This document shows positions 7,291 to 16,806 of a stretch of DNA of 64,000 bases, piece by piece (position 1 is the stretch's first letter; each line of letters starts with the position of its first letter). Source of the stretch: Maridesulfovibrio zosterae DSM 11974 (GTDB lineage Bacteria; Desulfobacterota; Desulfovibrionia; Desulfovibrionales; Desulfovibrionaceae); NCBI RefSeq assembly GCF_000425265.1, contig NZ_AUDC01000010.1, positions 434,001-498,000 on the forward strand. Reading direction: 5' to 3'. The notes beneath the pieces were generated by a model that was not told where the DNA came from, made no database searches, and saw only the letters and a program-made list of their open reading frames with translations. Position numbers and translations under genes: made by a program.

Positions 7291-9693
7291 TTATGCCTCA
7301 TCATCCTCTCTAGTATAACCACATCCCTTTTCGGGACATGCAATATGAGCCCCTTTAGCCTTAGTGGTCTTTTTGACCAGCACGGGGTGATCACATTTAG
7401 GACACGGTCCATCAATAGGAGGGTACCAGACAGCATAATCGCAATCAGGATACTGATCACAAGAGTAAAAAATCTTTCCTCTGCGAGAACTTTTTTCGAC
7501 CAGCTCACCCTTACATCCTTCACGCGGACATTTAACTCCGGTAGAGAACGGTTTGGCATGCTTACAATCAGGATAATTAGAACAAGCGATAAAACGGCTT
7601 CCGGTACGGGCATGCTTAATTATAAGCTCCCCGTCTTTACAGTCAGGACATTTACCAACCTTCATAGCTTCAGGCACTTCAACAACTTTGACTTTGCCAT
7701 CGTCGTCACGCTCAAAATTCTTGATGTTGCGGCAATCAGGGTATCCGGAGCAACCTAAAAATTCACCCCGGCTTGAGCGTTTGATCGTCATAGGAGAACC
7801 GCACTTTTCACAAGTAATACCTGTATCTTCGACAGGTTGTTCTTCTAGAATGACAATCTTACCCTTTTCATCACGAGTAAAATTTACAATACTTTTACAG
7901 TCAGGATAATTGGAGCAACCTAAGAATTCTCCTGTACGGCCAAATTTAATGACCATTGGCGAATTACATTTATCACAGGTAATGCCGGTATCTTCCCCAC
8001 CCTTCTTCATCTCTTTTGATGCTGTCTCCAAAGTGGGATAAAAACCACCTACAAAATCCTTCATGAGCGAGGTCCACTCGATATTGCCTTCAGCAACATC
8101 ATCAAGCTGCTTTTCCATAGCAGCAGTGAACCCAACATCCATAAGTTCTTTGAAATGCTCACTCAGCTGGTTGCTTACAACAAATCCAAGCTCTGTAGGT
8201 ATAAATTTCTTTTCTTCAAGAGTAACATAGCTACGATCCTGAATTGTGGAAATAATAGATGCGTAAGTTGAAGGACGGCCGATACCTTTTTCTTCAAGCT
8301 CCCGGACAAGGGATGCTTCAGAATAACGGGCTGGAGGCTGAGTAAACTTCTGCTCACTTTCCAGCTTGTTAACCTTAAGCACTTCGCCTTTCTCAAGCTT
8401 AGGAAGTTCAATCAGCTTTTCATCACCGGTTTTACCGGTCACACGCATAAAACCGGGAAAAAGTAATCTTTCCCCCTTGGAACGCCAAACGGTATTCTTT
8501 GCATTGATAGTAACGACTGTATCCCAAAACCTGGCAGGAGCCATCTGAGAAGCAATAAAACGGCTCCAGATTAGCTTGTAAAGCTTAAACTGATCTGCTG
8601 GCAGAAATGCTTTTACGTCTTCAGGCTGAATATTAGCATCAACAGGTCTGATAGCTTCGTGCGCATCCTGAGCGCTACCCTTAGATTTGTATGACATGGG
8701 CTTAGCAGGATAAAACTCCTTACCATATTTATCTAAGATGAGTGCTTTTGCAGTGTCGCGGGCTTCATCAGCAATACGAACAGAGTCAGTACGCATATAA
8801 GTGATGAGCGCAGTTGTTCCTTTGTCACCAAACTCAACACCTTCATATAAACGCTGAGCAACAGTCATTGTCCGCTTTGCAGAATAACCAAGCCGGCGGT
8901 TGGCGTCCTGCTGCAGAGTGGATGTAATATAAGGAGGAAGCGGATTACGTTTGCGCTCTTTTTCAGTAAGGTCGGTTATCTCGAACGGAGCACCTTTTAA
9001 GGAGCCTTCCAGGGCTTCAGCTTCATCAGCGGAACCAATCTCAGCCTTATTACCATCAACCTTCCAGAGATCGGCAATAAAAGGTGGTGGATTGCTACCT
9101 TCCAAATGAACCTTGAACAGCCAGTACTCCTCAGGAATAAAAGCCCGTCTGGCTTTTTCCCTTTCAACTACAAGCTTAAGTGCTACAGATTGTACACGCC
9201 CGGCAGAGATACCTCTTTTAACTTTTTTCCAAAGAATAGGAGAAATTTTGTACCCGACTAAACGGTCCAGTATACGACGGGCCTGTTGAGAATCAAAAAG
9301 CTGCTCGTTGAGAGGCTTAGGATGCTTCAGCGCTTCTTTTACGGCACGGGCAGTAATTTCGTTAAACTGAATACGGCTGATATTTTGGTTAACTTCTTTA
9401 ATAATAGCCGCAACATGCCACCCAATAGCCTCCCCTTCACGGTCGGGGTCAGGTGCCAGATAAACGTGGTCAGCCTTAGCTGCCGCTTTTTTCAGCTTAC
9501 TTACTACATCCTCTTTACCGGGGATAACTTGATATTGGGGGGTAAAATCACCGTCTTCATCAACTCCTAGCTTGTTTTTTGGCAGGTCACGCACATGACC
9601 GACAGACGCAGCCACCTGATAGTTCTTGCCAAGGAACTTGCTAATAGTCTTCACCTTTGCCGGGGACTCAACAACAATCAAATCTTTGCTCAT
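7291..9693 (-). CDS. topA: DNA topoisomerase I (TopA)
   Basis: Type IA topoisomerase that relaxes negative supercoils. The 800-residue product starts with the TOPRIM domain (LIVVESPAKVKTI, then DPDREGEAIGWH with the acidic triad). The nucleophilic tyrosine lies in ITYMRTDSVRIA. The C-terminus holds five C4 zinc-finger modules in a row, for example CDKCNSP...CSNYPDC, CEKCGSP...CSGYPDC and CPDCKDG...CSNYPDC. That is at the high end for this family and typical of deltaproteobacterial TopA. The ATG follows an AGGCTCC stretch. A minus-strand terminator follows. Confidence 0.98.
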   Translation of the reverse strand: MSKDLIVVESPAKVKTISKFLGKNYQVAASVGHVRDLPKNKLGVDEDGDFTPQYQVIPGKEDVVSKLKKAAAKADHVYLAPDPDREGEAIGWHVAAIIKEVNQNISRIQFNEITARAVKEALKHPKPLNEQLFDSQQARRILDRLVGYKISPILWKKVKRGISAGRVQSVALKLVVEREKARRAFIPEEYWLFKVHLEGSNPPPFIADLWKVDGNKAEIGSADEAEALEGSLKGAPFEITDLTEKERKRNPLPPYITSTLQQDANRRLGYSAKRTMTVAQRLYEGVEFGDKGTTALITYMRTDSVRIADEARDTAKALILDKYGKEFYPAKPMSYKSKGSAQDAHEAIRPVDANIQPEDVKAFLPADQFKLYKLIWSRFIASQMAPARFWDTVVTINAKNTVWRSKGERLLFPGFMRVTGKTGDEKLIELPKLEKGEVLKVNKLESEQKFTQPPARYSEASLVRELEEKGIGRPSTYASIISTIQDRSYVTLEEKKFIPTELGFVVSNQLSEHFKELMDVGFTAAMEKQLDDVAEGNIEWTSLMKDFVGGFYPTLETASKEMKKGGEDTGITCDKCNSPMVIKFGRTGEFLGCSNYPDCKSIVNFTRDEKGKIVILEEQPVEDTGITCEKCGSPMTIKRSSRGEFLGCSGYPDCRNIKNFERDDDGKVKVVEVPEAMKVGKCPDCKDGELIIKHARTGSRFIACSNYPDCKHAKPFSTGVKCPREGCKGELVEKSSRRGKIFYSCDQYPDCDYAVWYPPIDGPCPKCDHPVLVKKTTKAKGAHIACPEKGCGYTREDDEA

Positions 9694-9816
9694 AGTTTGG
9701 AGCCTATAACCATCAAGAGGACACTATGCAACTATAAAAAGTGCATACAGGAAGCTTTTCAGCGGGCAAAATCCCTAAGGACAACCAAGTAAGATTATTT
9801 TTAAACCACTAAATAA

Positions 9817-10110
9817 TCAGGAAGAAATGCATTTTTTTAATGCTGCTAAATTTTTTTGTAAAATTTTTATTTCACTTTCATCACGAGCGGCCAATTCCAG
9901 TTTTTTTGCATTGACCGTCACTTCAGGTAATCCGAAAGTTCGAGCTGACCCAGCTATGGCATGAGCCCCCTTATATAGTTTAACCAGTTCAACATCTGAA
10001 CCTGATAATTCATATGCTGACAGATATGCCTCAAGCTCAGCAAGTCTGTCACCAAGGGCAGCAGCGTATTTTTTATTCAGCTCAATAAGCTGCTTCTCAA
10101 AACTTTTCAA
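9817..10110 (-). CDS. Stand-alone Hpt (histidine phosphotransfer) domain protein
   Basis: A 97-residue helical protein with the Hpt signature KGAHAIAGSARTFG, whose histidine (about residue 49) would accept a phosphoryl group from a hybrid kinase and pass it to a response regulator. The start is a TTG preceded by GGGGGT. There is no kinase or regulator gene beside it. The nearest hybrid kinase in the window (33.0 kb) already has its own Hpt domain. Partner unknown. Confidence 0.82.
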   Translation of the reverse strand: MKSFEKQLIELNKKYAAALGDRLAELEAYLSAYELSGSDVELVKLYKGAHAIAGSARTFGLPEVTVNAKKLELAARDESEIKILQKNLAALKKCISS

Positions 10111-10173
10111 AGTACCCCCACATCAGTCAGTTGCGGACACTTTTCATTACCTATTACTTATAATTCAAAAAAA

Positions 10174-10202
10174 GATGCCCGCATTTAATTAATGCGGGCA
10201 TC
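10174..10202 (-). terminator. Terminator downstream of the APC permease gene
   Basis: A 12-bp perfect GC-rich stem (gatgcccgcatt and complement, 5-nt loop) is followed on the minus strand by TTTTTTTGAATT. This is a classic intrinsic terminator, 38 nt past the permease stop. Confidence 0.9.
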
Positions 10203-10239
10203 ATACATTTAACTCTTATTTATGCAACTTCTTACAACG

Positions 10240-11568
10240 TCAGCTTCGTTTGGAGCTATTCATCAGCAGATAACCACTGCCTATTATCACAAGCGATATA
10301 GCTAAGAAGTGTATAAACATATCCTTCTGGATAGCACCCCAGATAATATAAAGAGATCCTGCACCGGCGAGCATAGGGCAGATAAATCTGCTGATACTTC
10401 CCAGATCGGTGAAGGTTTTCATTACCCAGATATAAATAGATATATAAATCACATAAATAAATGCGATAGGAAGTTCAGATATATCCATGAACTGTCCCCA
10501 CCAGCCATTAAAATTTCCATACCAGACAACCAGCCACATACAGGAAAGAAAATAACCTATAAGAGCAGAATTAATAGTACTATTTGTTTTGGGGTTAACT
10601 TTACTGAAAAACTTGGCCTTAGGACCAAGATTTCTTGAAGCTATGGAATACATTCCGCGAGCTGACCCCATAATCAAACCGTTAAGTGTCCCAAGACAAG
10701 AAATAATAACAAAAACAGTAAGAATAGTACCACTCAGCTTACTGAAAATAAGAGAAATAACCATAACAGGTGCAGCGTCACCTTCAGTAAGGACCTGATC
10801 GTTCGTAAGCACACCGGAAATCCCCATGTAGTACAACATGTAGATAGCCATAACTACAATGGTACCGACAACAAGAGCCCTCGGCAGGGTTCGTTTTGCA
10901 TCTTTAAGCTCTGCATTGATAACGGTAGCAATGATCCAGCCTTCATATGCAAAGGCTGTTGACAGAGTAGCAACAGCAAGCCCACCACCGCTGCTCGAAA
11001 CACTTTGAGCAGCGTGTACAAAATTTTGCATAGTCTGCCCACTAATAAGACCGGCAACTCCCCCAACAACGGCAACAAGACCAAGAGGAATCAGTTTTAT
11101 CACTGTTGATGTGACCTGCCACTTTCCTGCAAGCACAGGAGAAAAGTAGTTCAACAAAAAGAAACCTGTAAGGTAAAAAAACGAAATCGGCCATACACCC
11201 TGTTTAAGTCCCAATAATCCAACAGTATAGTTAGCTGAAACCCATGCCAAAACGGCAACAAGAGTAGGGTAATAAATAAAAGTAAGAAACCAGGCGACTA
11301 AATATCCGGCTTTTTCCCCATAAGCTTCTTCAAAATAATCAACCACACCGTTAACTTTCTCAATACGTGTTGCAATATTTGCAAAAACAAATGCTGTTAC
11401 AACCATAATTAAGCCACCGATAATCCACGCAGTCAGCGCAGTTGTCAGGCTGCCACCAGCAGCATTAAGAACATCATCGGCCTTAAAAAAAACACCGGAA
11501 CCTATTACAATTCCGACCACCATTGCAGTAGCAGTCCAAAATCCATATTTCTTCTCTAAATTTTCCAT
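10240..11568 (-). CDS. APC-superfamily amino acid permease
   Basis: A transporter with about 12 membrane segments. TM1 carries the APC substrate-binding signature VGIVIGSGVFF. The overall layout is like the YfnA/SteT group of amino-acid permeases and exchangers. The substrate cannot be told from sequence. I prefer the ATG giving MENLEKKYG (11568), which matches usual family starts and has GGGGTG about 11 nt upstream. An ATG 7 codons earlier (11589) is possible. It is a single-gene transcript: about 500 nt of non-coding DNA lies upstream and a strong terminator downstream. Confidence 0.9.
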   Translation of the reverse strand: MENLEKKYGFWTATAMVVGIVIGSGVFFKADDVLNAAGGSLTTALTAWIIGGLIMVVTAFVFANIATRIEKVNGVVDYFEEAYGEKAGYLVAWFLTFIYYPTLVAVLAWVSANYTVGLLGLKQGVWPISFFYLTGFFLLNYFSPVLAGKWQVTSTVIKLIPLGLVAVVGGVAGLISGQTMQNFVHAAQSVSSSGGGLAVATLSTAFAYEGWIIATVINAELKDAKRTLPRALVVGTIVVMAIYMLYYMGISGVLTNDQVLTEGDAAPVMVISLIFSKLSGTILTVFVIISCLGTLNGLIMGSARGMYSIASRNLGPKAKFFSKVNPKTNSTINSALIGYFLSCMWLVVWYGNFNGWWGQFMDISELPIAFIYVIYISIYIWVMKTFTDLGSISRFICPMLAGAGSLYIIWGAIQKDMFIHFLAISLVIIGSGYLLMNSSKRS

Positions 11569-11589
11569 CCCTGACTTCACCCCTTTCAT

Positions 11590-12092
11590 ACTACTTTCAA
11601 AAATTTTCTCCGTATTTCAAAAACATATGCATCATTAAAAAGTTACATACGAAAAAAAACCTCAACACTTAAACGGCGCAATTAGACATACCTAAAAGAT
11701 TACTGCGGCAGATACATATGAAAATTTGTCACACTGCTCGCATAATAAGGCACAAACAAATCTCTTTGCGCCCATATTTTAATCATGTCCAGATTTTTTT
11801 GCCCTTTTTGTCAAAAAATTAAATTGATGTAAAGAAATTGTGCATATGAAAATTTTAAACCTATTTTCATGATCAAAAACATGATTTGCATACAAAATCA
11901 TAGCTAAAGCCATTTTATTTTTAATAACTATAACTGTATCAAAATAAAGTTTTTAAGCTATTTGGATTTAAAATATTAAAGACTTTGTAACCTTAATTTT
12001 TAGCTACCAAACCAATACGGGCTGTTGATGGAATTAAATTCCAACAACAGCCCGTACAAAGCTAATTCGCTGTAATAAAGACAAAATACTAT
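11590..12092. other. About 500-bp AT-rich gap between permease and RND pump genes
   Basis: No open frame worth calling. The region contains the RND-gene terminator hairpin at its left-coordinate-high end (12016-12056) and otherwise very AT-rich sequence that must hold the permease promoter. The string catatgaaaattt occurs twice (11715 and 11843), probably by chance in such AT-rich DNA. Confidence 0.5.
12016..12056 (-). terminator. Hairpin downstream of the RND pump gene
   Basis: A 12-bp perfect stem (tacgggctgttg, 12016-12027 with 12045-12056) encloses a smaller 6-bp stem (tggaat/attcca). It lies about 37 nt past the pump stop. The U-tract is interrupted, so efficiency is uncertain. Confidence 0.65.
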
Positions 12093-15000
12093 TTACCTAA
12101 AATCAAACTGTTGTTGACGATGTTTACGCTTTTCTTTCCATTCCATAAATCCCATAAGCAAATCCCACTCAACCGGAATTATAAAGAGAGTCAGAAAAGT
12201 AGCAGTACACAGTCCGGTTACAAAGGTTGAAGCCATTGCACCCCATACCAGTGAATAAGAAGGGAACCCTATAGCCATTGGTAACAATCCAAGTGTCGTA
12301 GTCAAAGTTGTAAGTAAAATAGGTCTTAGCCTGATACGTACCCCTTCACGCAAAGCATCTTTACGATTCATGCCCTCCTTATAAAGCCTGTTCATAAAAT
12401 CAAGCAGAACAAGAGAATCATTAACCACCACACCTGTAACCCCGACAGTAGCAATAAAACTATTCACGGTAAAAATAGTTTGAGAAAAAAATGTTCCCAA
12501 AATAACACCGGTAAGAGAAAAGACTACTGCAGACAGTATAATCACCGGCTGAGCGTAAGATTGAAACTGAGTTGCCAGAATCAAATAAATCAACATAATT
12601 GCGATTAAAAAAGCATATATTAAAGATGTATATGACTTTCTAGTTGACTCATATTCTCCGGAAAAGTTTATTGTAGCACCTGGAAATTCACTCCGTACAG
12701 ACTCATAAAACTTCTGAACACGATTTACAGCTGCAGGTGATGAAAGCTTTGATCCAGGCTTAATATTCGCTGTTATAGTTACTGCGCGTTGACTCATAAA
12801 ACGGTTAAACTGCCCCGGTTCCATGTAAATAGAAACATTACAAATATCACCAAGTCGCACAGGACTTTCGTTGTGTTCAAGCACTGGAATTGAAAGGGCA
12901 TCTTCAGGGTTATCTAAAAATTCAGGGTCAACTTTAAGCCGCAAATCAACGTCCTCATCAGCAAGTCTGAATTTACCAACAAACCGTCCGTCCAATACAG
13001 CCCCTGATAATGACGCAATCTGTTTAGGAGTCAGGCCGTACTCAGCAACCCTGCTATTGATCGGTTTAAACCTGAAAATACGGTTAGGGGTTCCATCATC
13101 GGTGGATAAATTGACTAAGTGTGGGCCTAACTCTTTGTTTTCCTGAATAAATTTCATTATCGCAGCAGATAACCCTTGTACGGATAAATGATCCTGACCA
13201 AGAATCCGCACGTTGATATCCTTACCAGCAGGTGGACCGTCCTTTTCTGGACGCACTCTGAAAGTCCAGCCGTCTTCGTCATACTTTTTGAGAGCATTGC
13301 GTATAAAATCAAGATGCTTACCTGGATCATTTTCAGGTGCATCGGAAAAAATCTGTTTATTTTTTGCTGGCATTTCAACCACAATATTTCCCAGATTGCT
13401 TCCGTGTACCGTCTCATAATCTTCATTTAAATAGAATCCGGCAAAAGCCGTAGCAGACTTAGTCATCCCGGGTCCCATTTTTTCCATAAAAACAGAAATC
13501 CGTTTAAGCTTATCAGAAGTAACTTCAATAGGTGTTGCAACCGGTCCTTCTAATTCAATATAATATAAAGAGTAGTCATCTGGAAAAAACTTGATTTTAA
13601 TAAGCGGAATTGTGCCGGAAATGGACACTCCCAAAATAATCATAGCAATAACAAATGCCCCGAATACGGCTGTCAGTGAGATAAACCTGAAACGCATCAC
13701 TATACAAAGAAGTCTATCTGTCCAGCGCCTGAGAGGTTGCATGAAAACAGGTTCACGAGTGAATTTTTCTCTATTCTGGATTAATTTATCTGCCCCCGGC
13801 CAATCAAGAAAATGTGGAGGAAGGATCAGCAGACATTCAATAAGAGAAGCCACTAGAGCAAATGTTACAGCTTTAGGCACCTGTGCAAAAAATTCTCCGG
13901 TAGAGCCGCTCATTATCAGCATAGGTAAAAAAGCAGCAACAGTTGTTGCTGTGGCAGAAATAACAGGCAAAAAAACTTCCGACGTACCGTCAATAACGGC
14001 CTCTTTAAGATTTTTCCCCTCCTGAACATGACGGAAAATATTCTCAACGACAACAATGGCATCATCCACGATAATCCCACTGACCAAAACAAAAGAAAAC
14101 AAAGTAATCTGGTTAAGAGAACTTCCGGTCAGTTTCATGATGATCATAGTGACCAGAAATGCAAAAGGTACTCCGATAGTAGTCAACATGGCATTTCTAA
14201 TGCCCATAAACAGATATATAACTATAAAAACCAGGACAATACCTACAAGAAGATTCATTCCCAAAGTGTTGATCGCATCGTCAATATGAAGACGCTGATC
14301 ATTAGTCAGGATCAGCTTTACGCCCTCCTGTTCCAGCATATCCTTGAAAGAAGCTGTAATGGCTTCAACATCTTCTGCAATGGTCACGGCATTACCGTCT
14401 TCAGATTTAACGATCTTCAAAGTAACTGCGTTCTGACCGTTAATCGAAGTGATCACCTGCGGGTCACGATACGCAACCCGACCATCACTCATAACATCTC
14501 CGACAGTTACAAATGAACCATCACCATCCATTCTCACAATGGTATCGGCAATCTCTTCACGGGTTCGAAAACGTTCGTCAACAACAATGACATATTCGCC
14601 GCTGTTGGAAACAAAATCCCCCGCAGGAATAGAAACATTAGCATTTTCAAGTGCGCGAGCCACGTCATCAAAAGTCAGCCTAAAACGGATAAGCTTATGC
14701 GGATCAAGATTTAGATGAAATTCACGGGTATATTCGCCTTCAACCTCTACTTCATTAACTCCGGTAATTTTACGCAGCTGAACTTTCATTTCATCAGCCA
14801 TCATTGCCAAAGCCCTGTTTGCACGATCACCAGCTAAGCAAACCCTGATTGCCGGTAACCATTCATTTACATTAATCTCAGTAAAAGTCGGAGGGTCCAT
14901 TTCACGAGGCAAATCATTCTGGATAGATAAAACTTTAAACCTGAGTTCATCATAACTCTTTGCATAATCAGTATCATCAATAAACTTCACCAGGATACTG

Positions 15001-15269
15001 GACCGTTCACGAAAAGAGCGTGACCTGATATATTCTACGTTTTCAAGATCATCCAACGCATCTTCAATTTTCTTAGTCACAAGAGCTTCAACGTCAGATG
15101 GAGAAGCCCCTGGTAAAAAAGCATTAATAATGACCTTACCCATGTGAACGTTAGGGTAACGTTCAATAGGTAAATCGGTCATACTGAATATACCAACCAC
15201 CATAAGCAGAATAAAAATAATATTAATAAAAACTGTCTGCTTAAGTGTGAATCGCATCAAACCTTTCAT
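12093..15269 (-). CDS. RND-family efflux pump, inner-membrane permease (AcrB-like)
   Basis: A 1058-residue proton-driven exporter with the RND layout: TM1 at the N-terminus, a large periplasmic loop, TM2-6, a second loop and TM8-12. TM4 carries GIIVDDAIVVVEN with the Asp-Asp pair needed for proton relay. The second half has TGVVVNDSLVLLDF. It resembles multidrug/solute HAE-type pumps, and the substrate is unknown. The periplasmic adaptor gene lies about 300 nt upstream on the same strand. No outer-membrane factor (TolC-like) gene is in the window, so it must use a channel encoded elsewhere. Confidence 0.95.
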   Translation of the reverse strand: MKGLMRFTLKQTVFINIIFILLMVVGIFSMTDLPIERYPNVHMGKVIINAFLPGASPSDVEALVTKKIEDALDDLENVEYIRSRSFRERSSILVKFIDDTDYAKSYDELRFKVLSIQNDLPREMDPPTFTEINVNEWLPAIRVCLAGDRANRALAMMADEMKVQLRKITGVNEVEVEGEYTREFHLNLDPHKLIRFRLTFDDVARALENANVSIPAGDFVSNSGEYVIVVDERFRTREEIADTIVRMDGDGSFVTVGDVMSDGRVAYRDPQVITSINGQNAVTLKIVKSEDGNAVTIAEDVEAITASFKDMLEQEGVKLILTNDQRLHIDDAINTLGMNLLVGIVLVFIVIYLFMGIRNAMLTTIGVPFAFLVTMIIMKLTGSSLNQITLFSFVLVSGIIVDDAIVVVENIFRHVQEGKNLKEAVIDGTSEVFLPVISATATTVAAFLPMLIMSGSTGEFFAQVPKAVTFALVASLIECLLILPPHFLDWPGADKLIQNREKFTREPVFMQPLRRWTDRLLCIVMRFRFISLTAVFGAFVIAMIILGVSISGTIPLIKIKFFPDDYSLYYIELEGPVATPIEVTSDKLKRISVFMEKMGPGMTKSATAFAGFYLNEDYETVHGSNLGNIVVEMPAKNKQIFSDAPENDPGKHLDFIRNALKKYDEDGWTFRVRPEKDGPPAGKDINVRILGQDHLSVQGLSAAIMKFIQENKELGPHLVNLSTDDGTPNRIFRFKPINSRVAEYGLTPKQIASLSGAVLDGRFVGKFRLADEDVDLRLKVDPEFLDNPEDALSIPVLEHNESPVRLGDICNVSIYMEPGQFNRFMSQRAVTITANIKPGSKLSSPAAVNRVQKFYESVRSEFPGATINFSGEYESTRKSYTSLIYAFLIAIMLIYLILATQFQSYAQPVIILSAVVFSLTGVILGTFFSQTIFTVNSFIATVGVTGVVVNDSLVLLDFMNRLYKEGMNRKDALREGVRIRLRPILLTTLTTTLGLLPMAIGFPSYSLVWGAMASTFVTGLCTATFLTLFIIPVEWDLLMGFMEWKEKRKHRQQQFDFR

Positions 15270-15576
15270 GCCATGCCTCCGACATAATTCCAGAGAACCT
15301 ATAGGAAGGCCCTCCTAAGGATTAAATCATTTTGAACTGATAGTTCTAATGCTGCACTATCCTGCGACATTAAAGGTCGTTGTCCCGATGCCCTTAAAAC
15401 AATACAGAATAATAACAGTCTAACTTTTGATATTAATAGGTAAATTTTAAGAATCGTCCCATAACAGCCATGAAAGTCATTAACGATTTCCTCTGCCTCT
15501 TTTTTCCGATCCAGCAAAGTTTATTTTGATTAATATGAAATAGAAATATTTCAGAAAAAGACTAATAAAAATACCG
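15270..15576. other. Gap between RND pump and adaptor genes
   Basis: A 307-nt stretch inside what looks like a two-gene operon. A minus-strand frame of 72 codons (15299-15517, TTG start, no Shine-Dalgarno) fills most of it but has no recognisable similarity. I do not call it a gene. It may be a decayed remnant or plain leader sequence. Confidence 0.4.
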
Positions 15577-16593
15577 TTAAGGATTCAATAAAAATTCTTC
15601 TCCAGCTTTTACTGCTCTTGAGGAAACTCTTAATTTACCCTCACTGGCTTCGCCAAGGATAAGAACTTTTACCCTAACTCCATCAGGACGCACAATGAAG
15701 TTATCATCATAGGCTTTGACCAAAGATGAGACAGGAACAACTACAGCCCCTCCCGGGTCAGGCATTTCTAAATTCAATTCTGTACGCAGCCCACCCCTGA
15801 AATTAAATGTGGCTTTGCTTATTTCAAAATCAACTTCAACTTTACGGGTCTCAGGGTCAAAATCTGGCGAAATTCGTTCCAATTTAGCTGGGACAGTTAT
15901 TCCAAGGTCTGGTAGAATAAACGTTAGCGATGATTTTATACTCTGCACTTTTTCAAGTTCTTTAATCGTCAGTGCGTAAGGAACTAAAAGAGTTTTAAAA
16001 TTACCAAGCTCAGCAATTTTCTCACCTTTAGTTACCCATTCTCCCGGTTCTATATAACGCTTGATCACCCGCCATCCAGACGGAGCTCGTAAATTATAGC
16101 GCCGTAAATGCTCCCGGTTGACGTTAAGCTTTAACTGGATTGAGCGAAGTAGTGATTCAGCACTTTTCAAATTACGTATATGAAGATCGAGTTCCGACTG
16201 AGCTGCTGTATTCTTCTTAACCAGTTTAACATAACGCTCAGCCTCTTTGCTGTAATAGTTGACATCTGACTGCAAACGATCTCTATCTGCAACCAACTGA
16301 GCAATTTCAAGCTTGATAAAAGTTGGGTCAAGTTTAGCTAATTTACCATCAGAACCGATTATATCTCCGACATCAGCGTAAACATTTATACACATAGCCG
16401 ATTCTTCACTGACCAAAGTCATACTGACACGCGGCCTCGTAAACCCTGTAAGAGTGATCAACCTTGATGCAGCTGTGGCTTTAAATGTCTTAGCATTACC
16501 AGCTGAGGCAATATCTGTTGAAACACAAATAGCAAAACTTGTAATAAACACAGCCAAGTATATAACTCTATAAAACATCGTTTTAATTTTCAT
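15577..16593 (-). CDS. RND efflux periplasmic adaptor subunit (HlyD/AcrA type)
   Basis: Membrane-fusion protein that links the RND pump to an outer-membrane channel. It has an N-terminal signal/anchor segment (about residues 5-25), a biotinyl-lipoyl-like half motif around YADVGDIIGSDGKLAKLD, a coiled-coil hairpin (about residues 90-155, VADRDRLQSDVNYYSKEAERY), then the second lipoyl half (RYIEPGEWVTKGEKIAELG) and a beta-barrel domain. I use the ATG at 16593. A GTG four codons upstream (16605) is also open, and neither has a clear Shine-Dalgarno. Transcribed toward the pump gene. Confidence 0.88.
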   Translation of the reverse strand: MKIKTMFYRVIYLAVFITSFAICVSTDIASAGNAKTFKATAASRLITLTGFTRPRVSMTLVSEESAMCINVYADVGDIIGSDGKLAKLDPTFIKLEIAQLVADRDRLQSDVNYYSKEAERYVKLVKKNTAAQSELDLHIRNLKSAESLLRSIQLKLNVNREHLRRYNLRAPSGWRVIKRYIEPGEWVTKGEKIAELGNFKTLLVPYALTIKELEKVQSIKSSLTFILPDLGITVPAKLERISPDFDPETRKVEVDFEISKATFNFRGGLRTELNLEMPDPGGAVVVPVSSLVKAYDDNFIVRPDGVRVKVLILGEASEGKLRVSSRAVKAGEEFLLNP

Positions 16594-16733
16594 CAATGCC
16601 CACACTATTGTATACTGTTACAAATAACATAAATTAAACAGAACTTTAGTAATCACAGTAACTCACTACTCAATTCAGTTATGCTTTCCATAATCAAATG
16701 TACTCGCACTGTAAATGCTGACCATACAAAAAA

Positions 16734-16760
16734 CCGATTCAATCATTCTGATTGAATCGG
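16734..16760 (-). terminator. Terminator downstream of the PAS histidine kinase
   Basis: A 12-bp perfect stem (ccgattcaatca and complement) with a 3-nt loop is followed on the minus strand by GGTTTTTTGTATGG. It lies 46 nt past the kinase stop. Confidence 0.9.
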
Positions 16761-16806
16761 CAAAATAAAAAAAATCTTAGAATTGTAATAGATGGCAGAA
16801 GTACTG

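Noticed and set aside
11715-11855. Repeated catatgaaaattt strings in the permease upstream region
   Set aside because: Only two copies, 128 bp apart, in very AT-rich DNA; likely chance.
15299-15517. 72-codon frame between the RND pump and its adaptor
   Set aside because: It starts with TTG, lacks a Shine-Dalgarno and matches no known motif; it may be leader sequence or a remnant.
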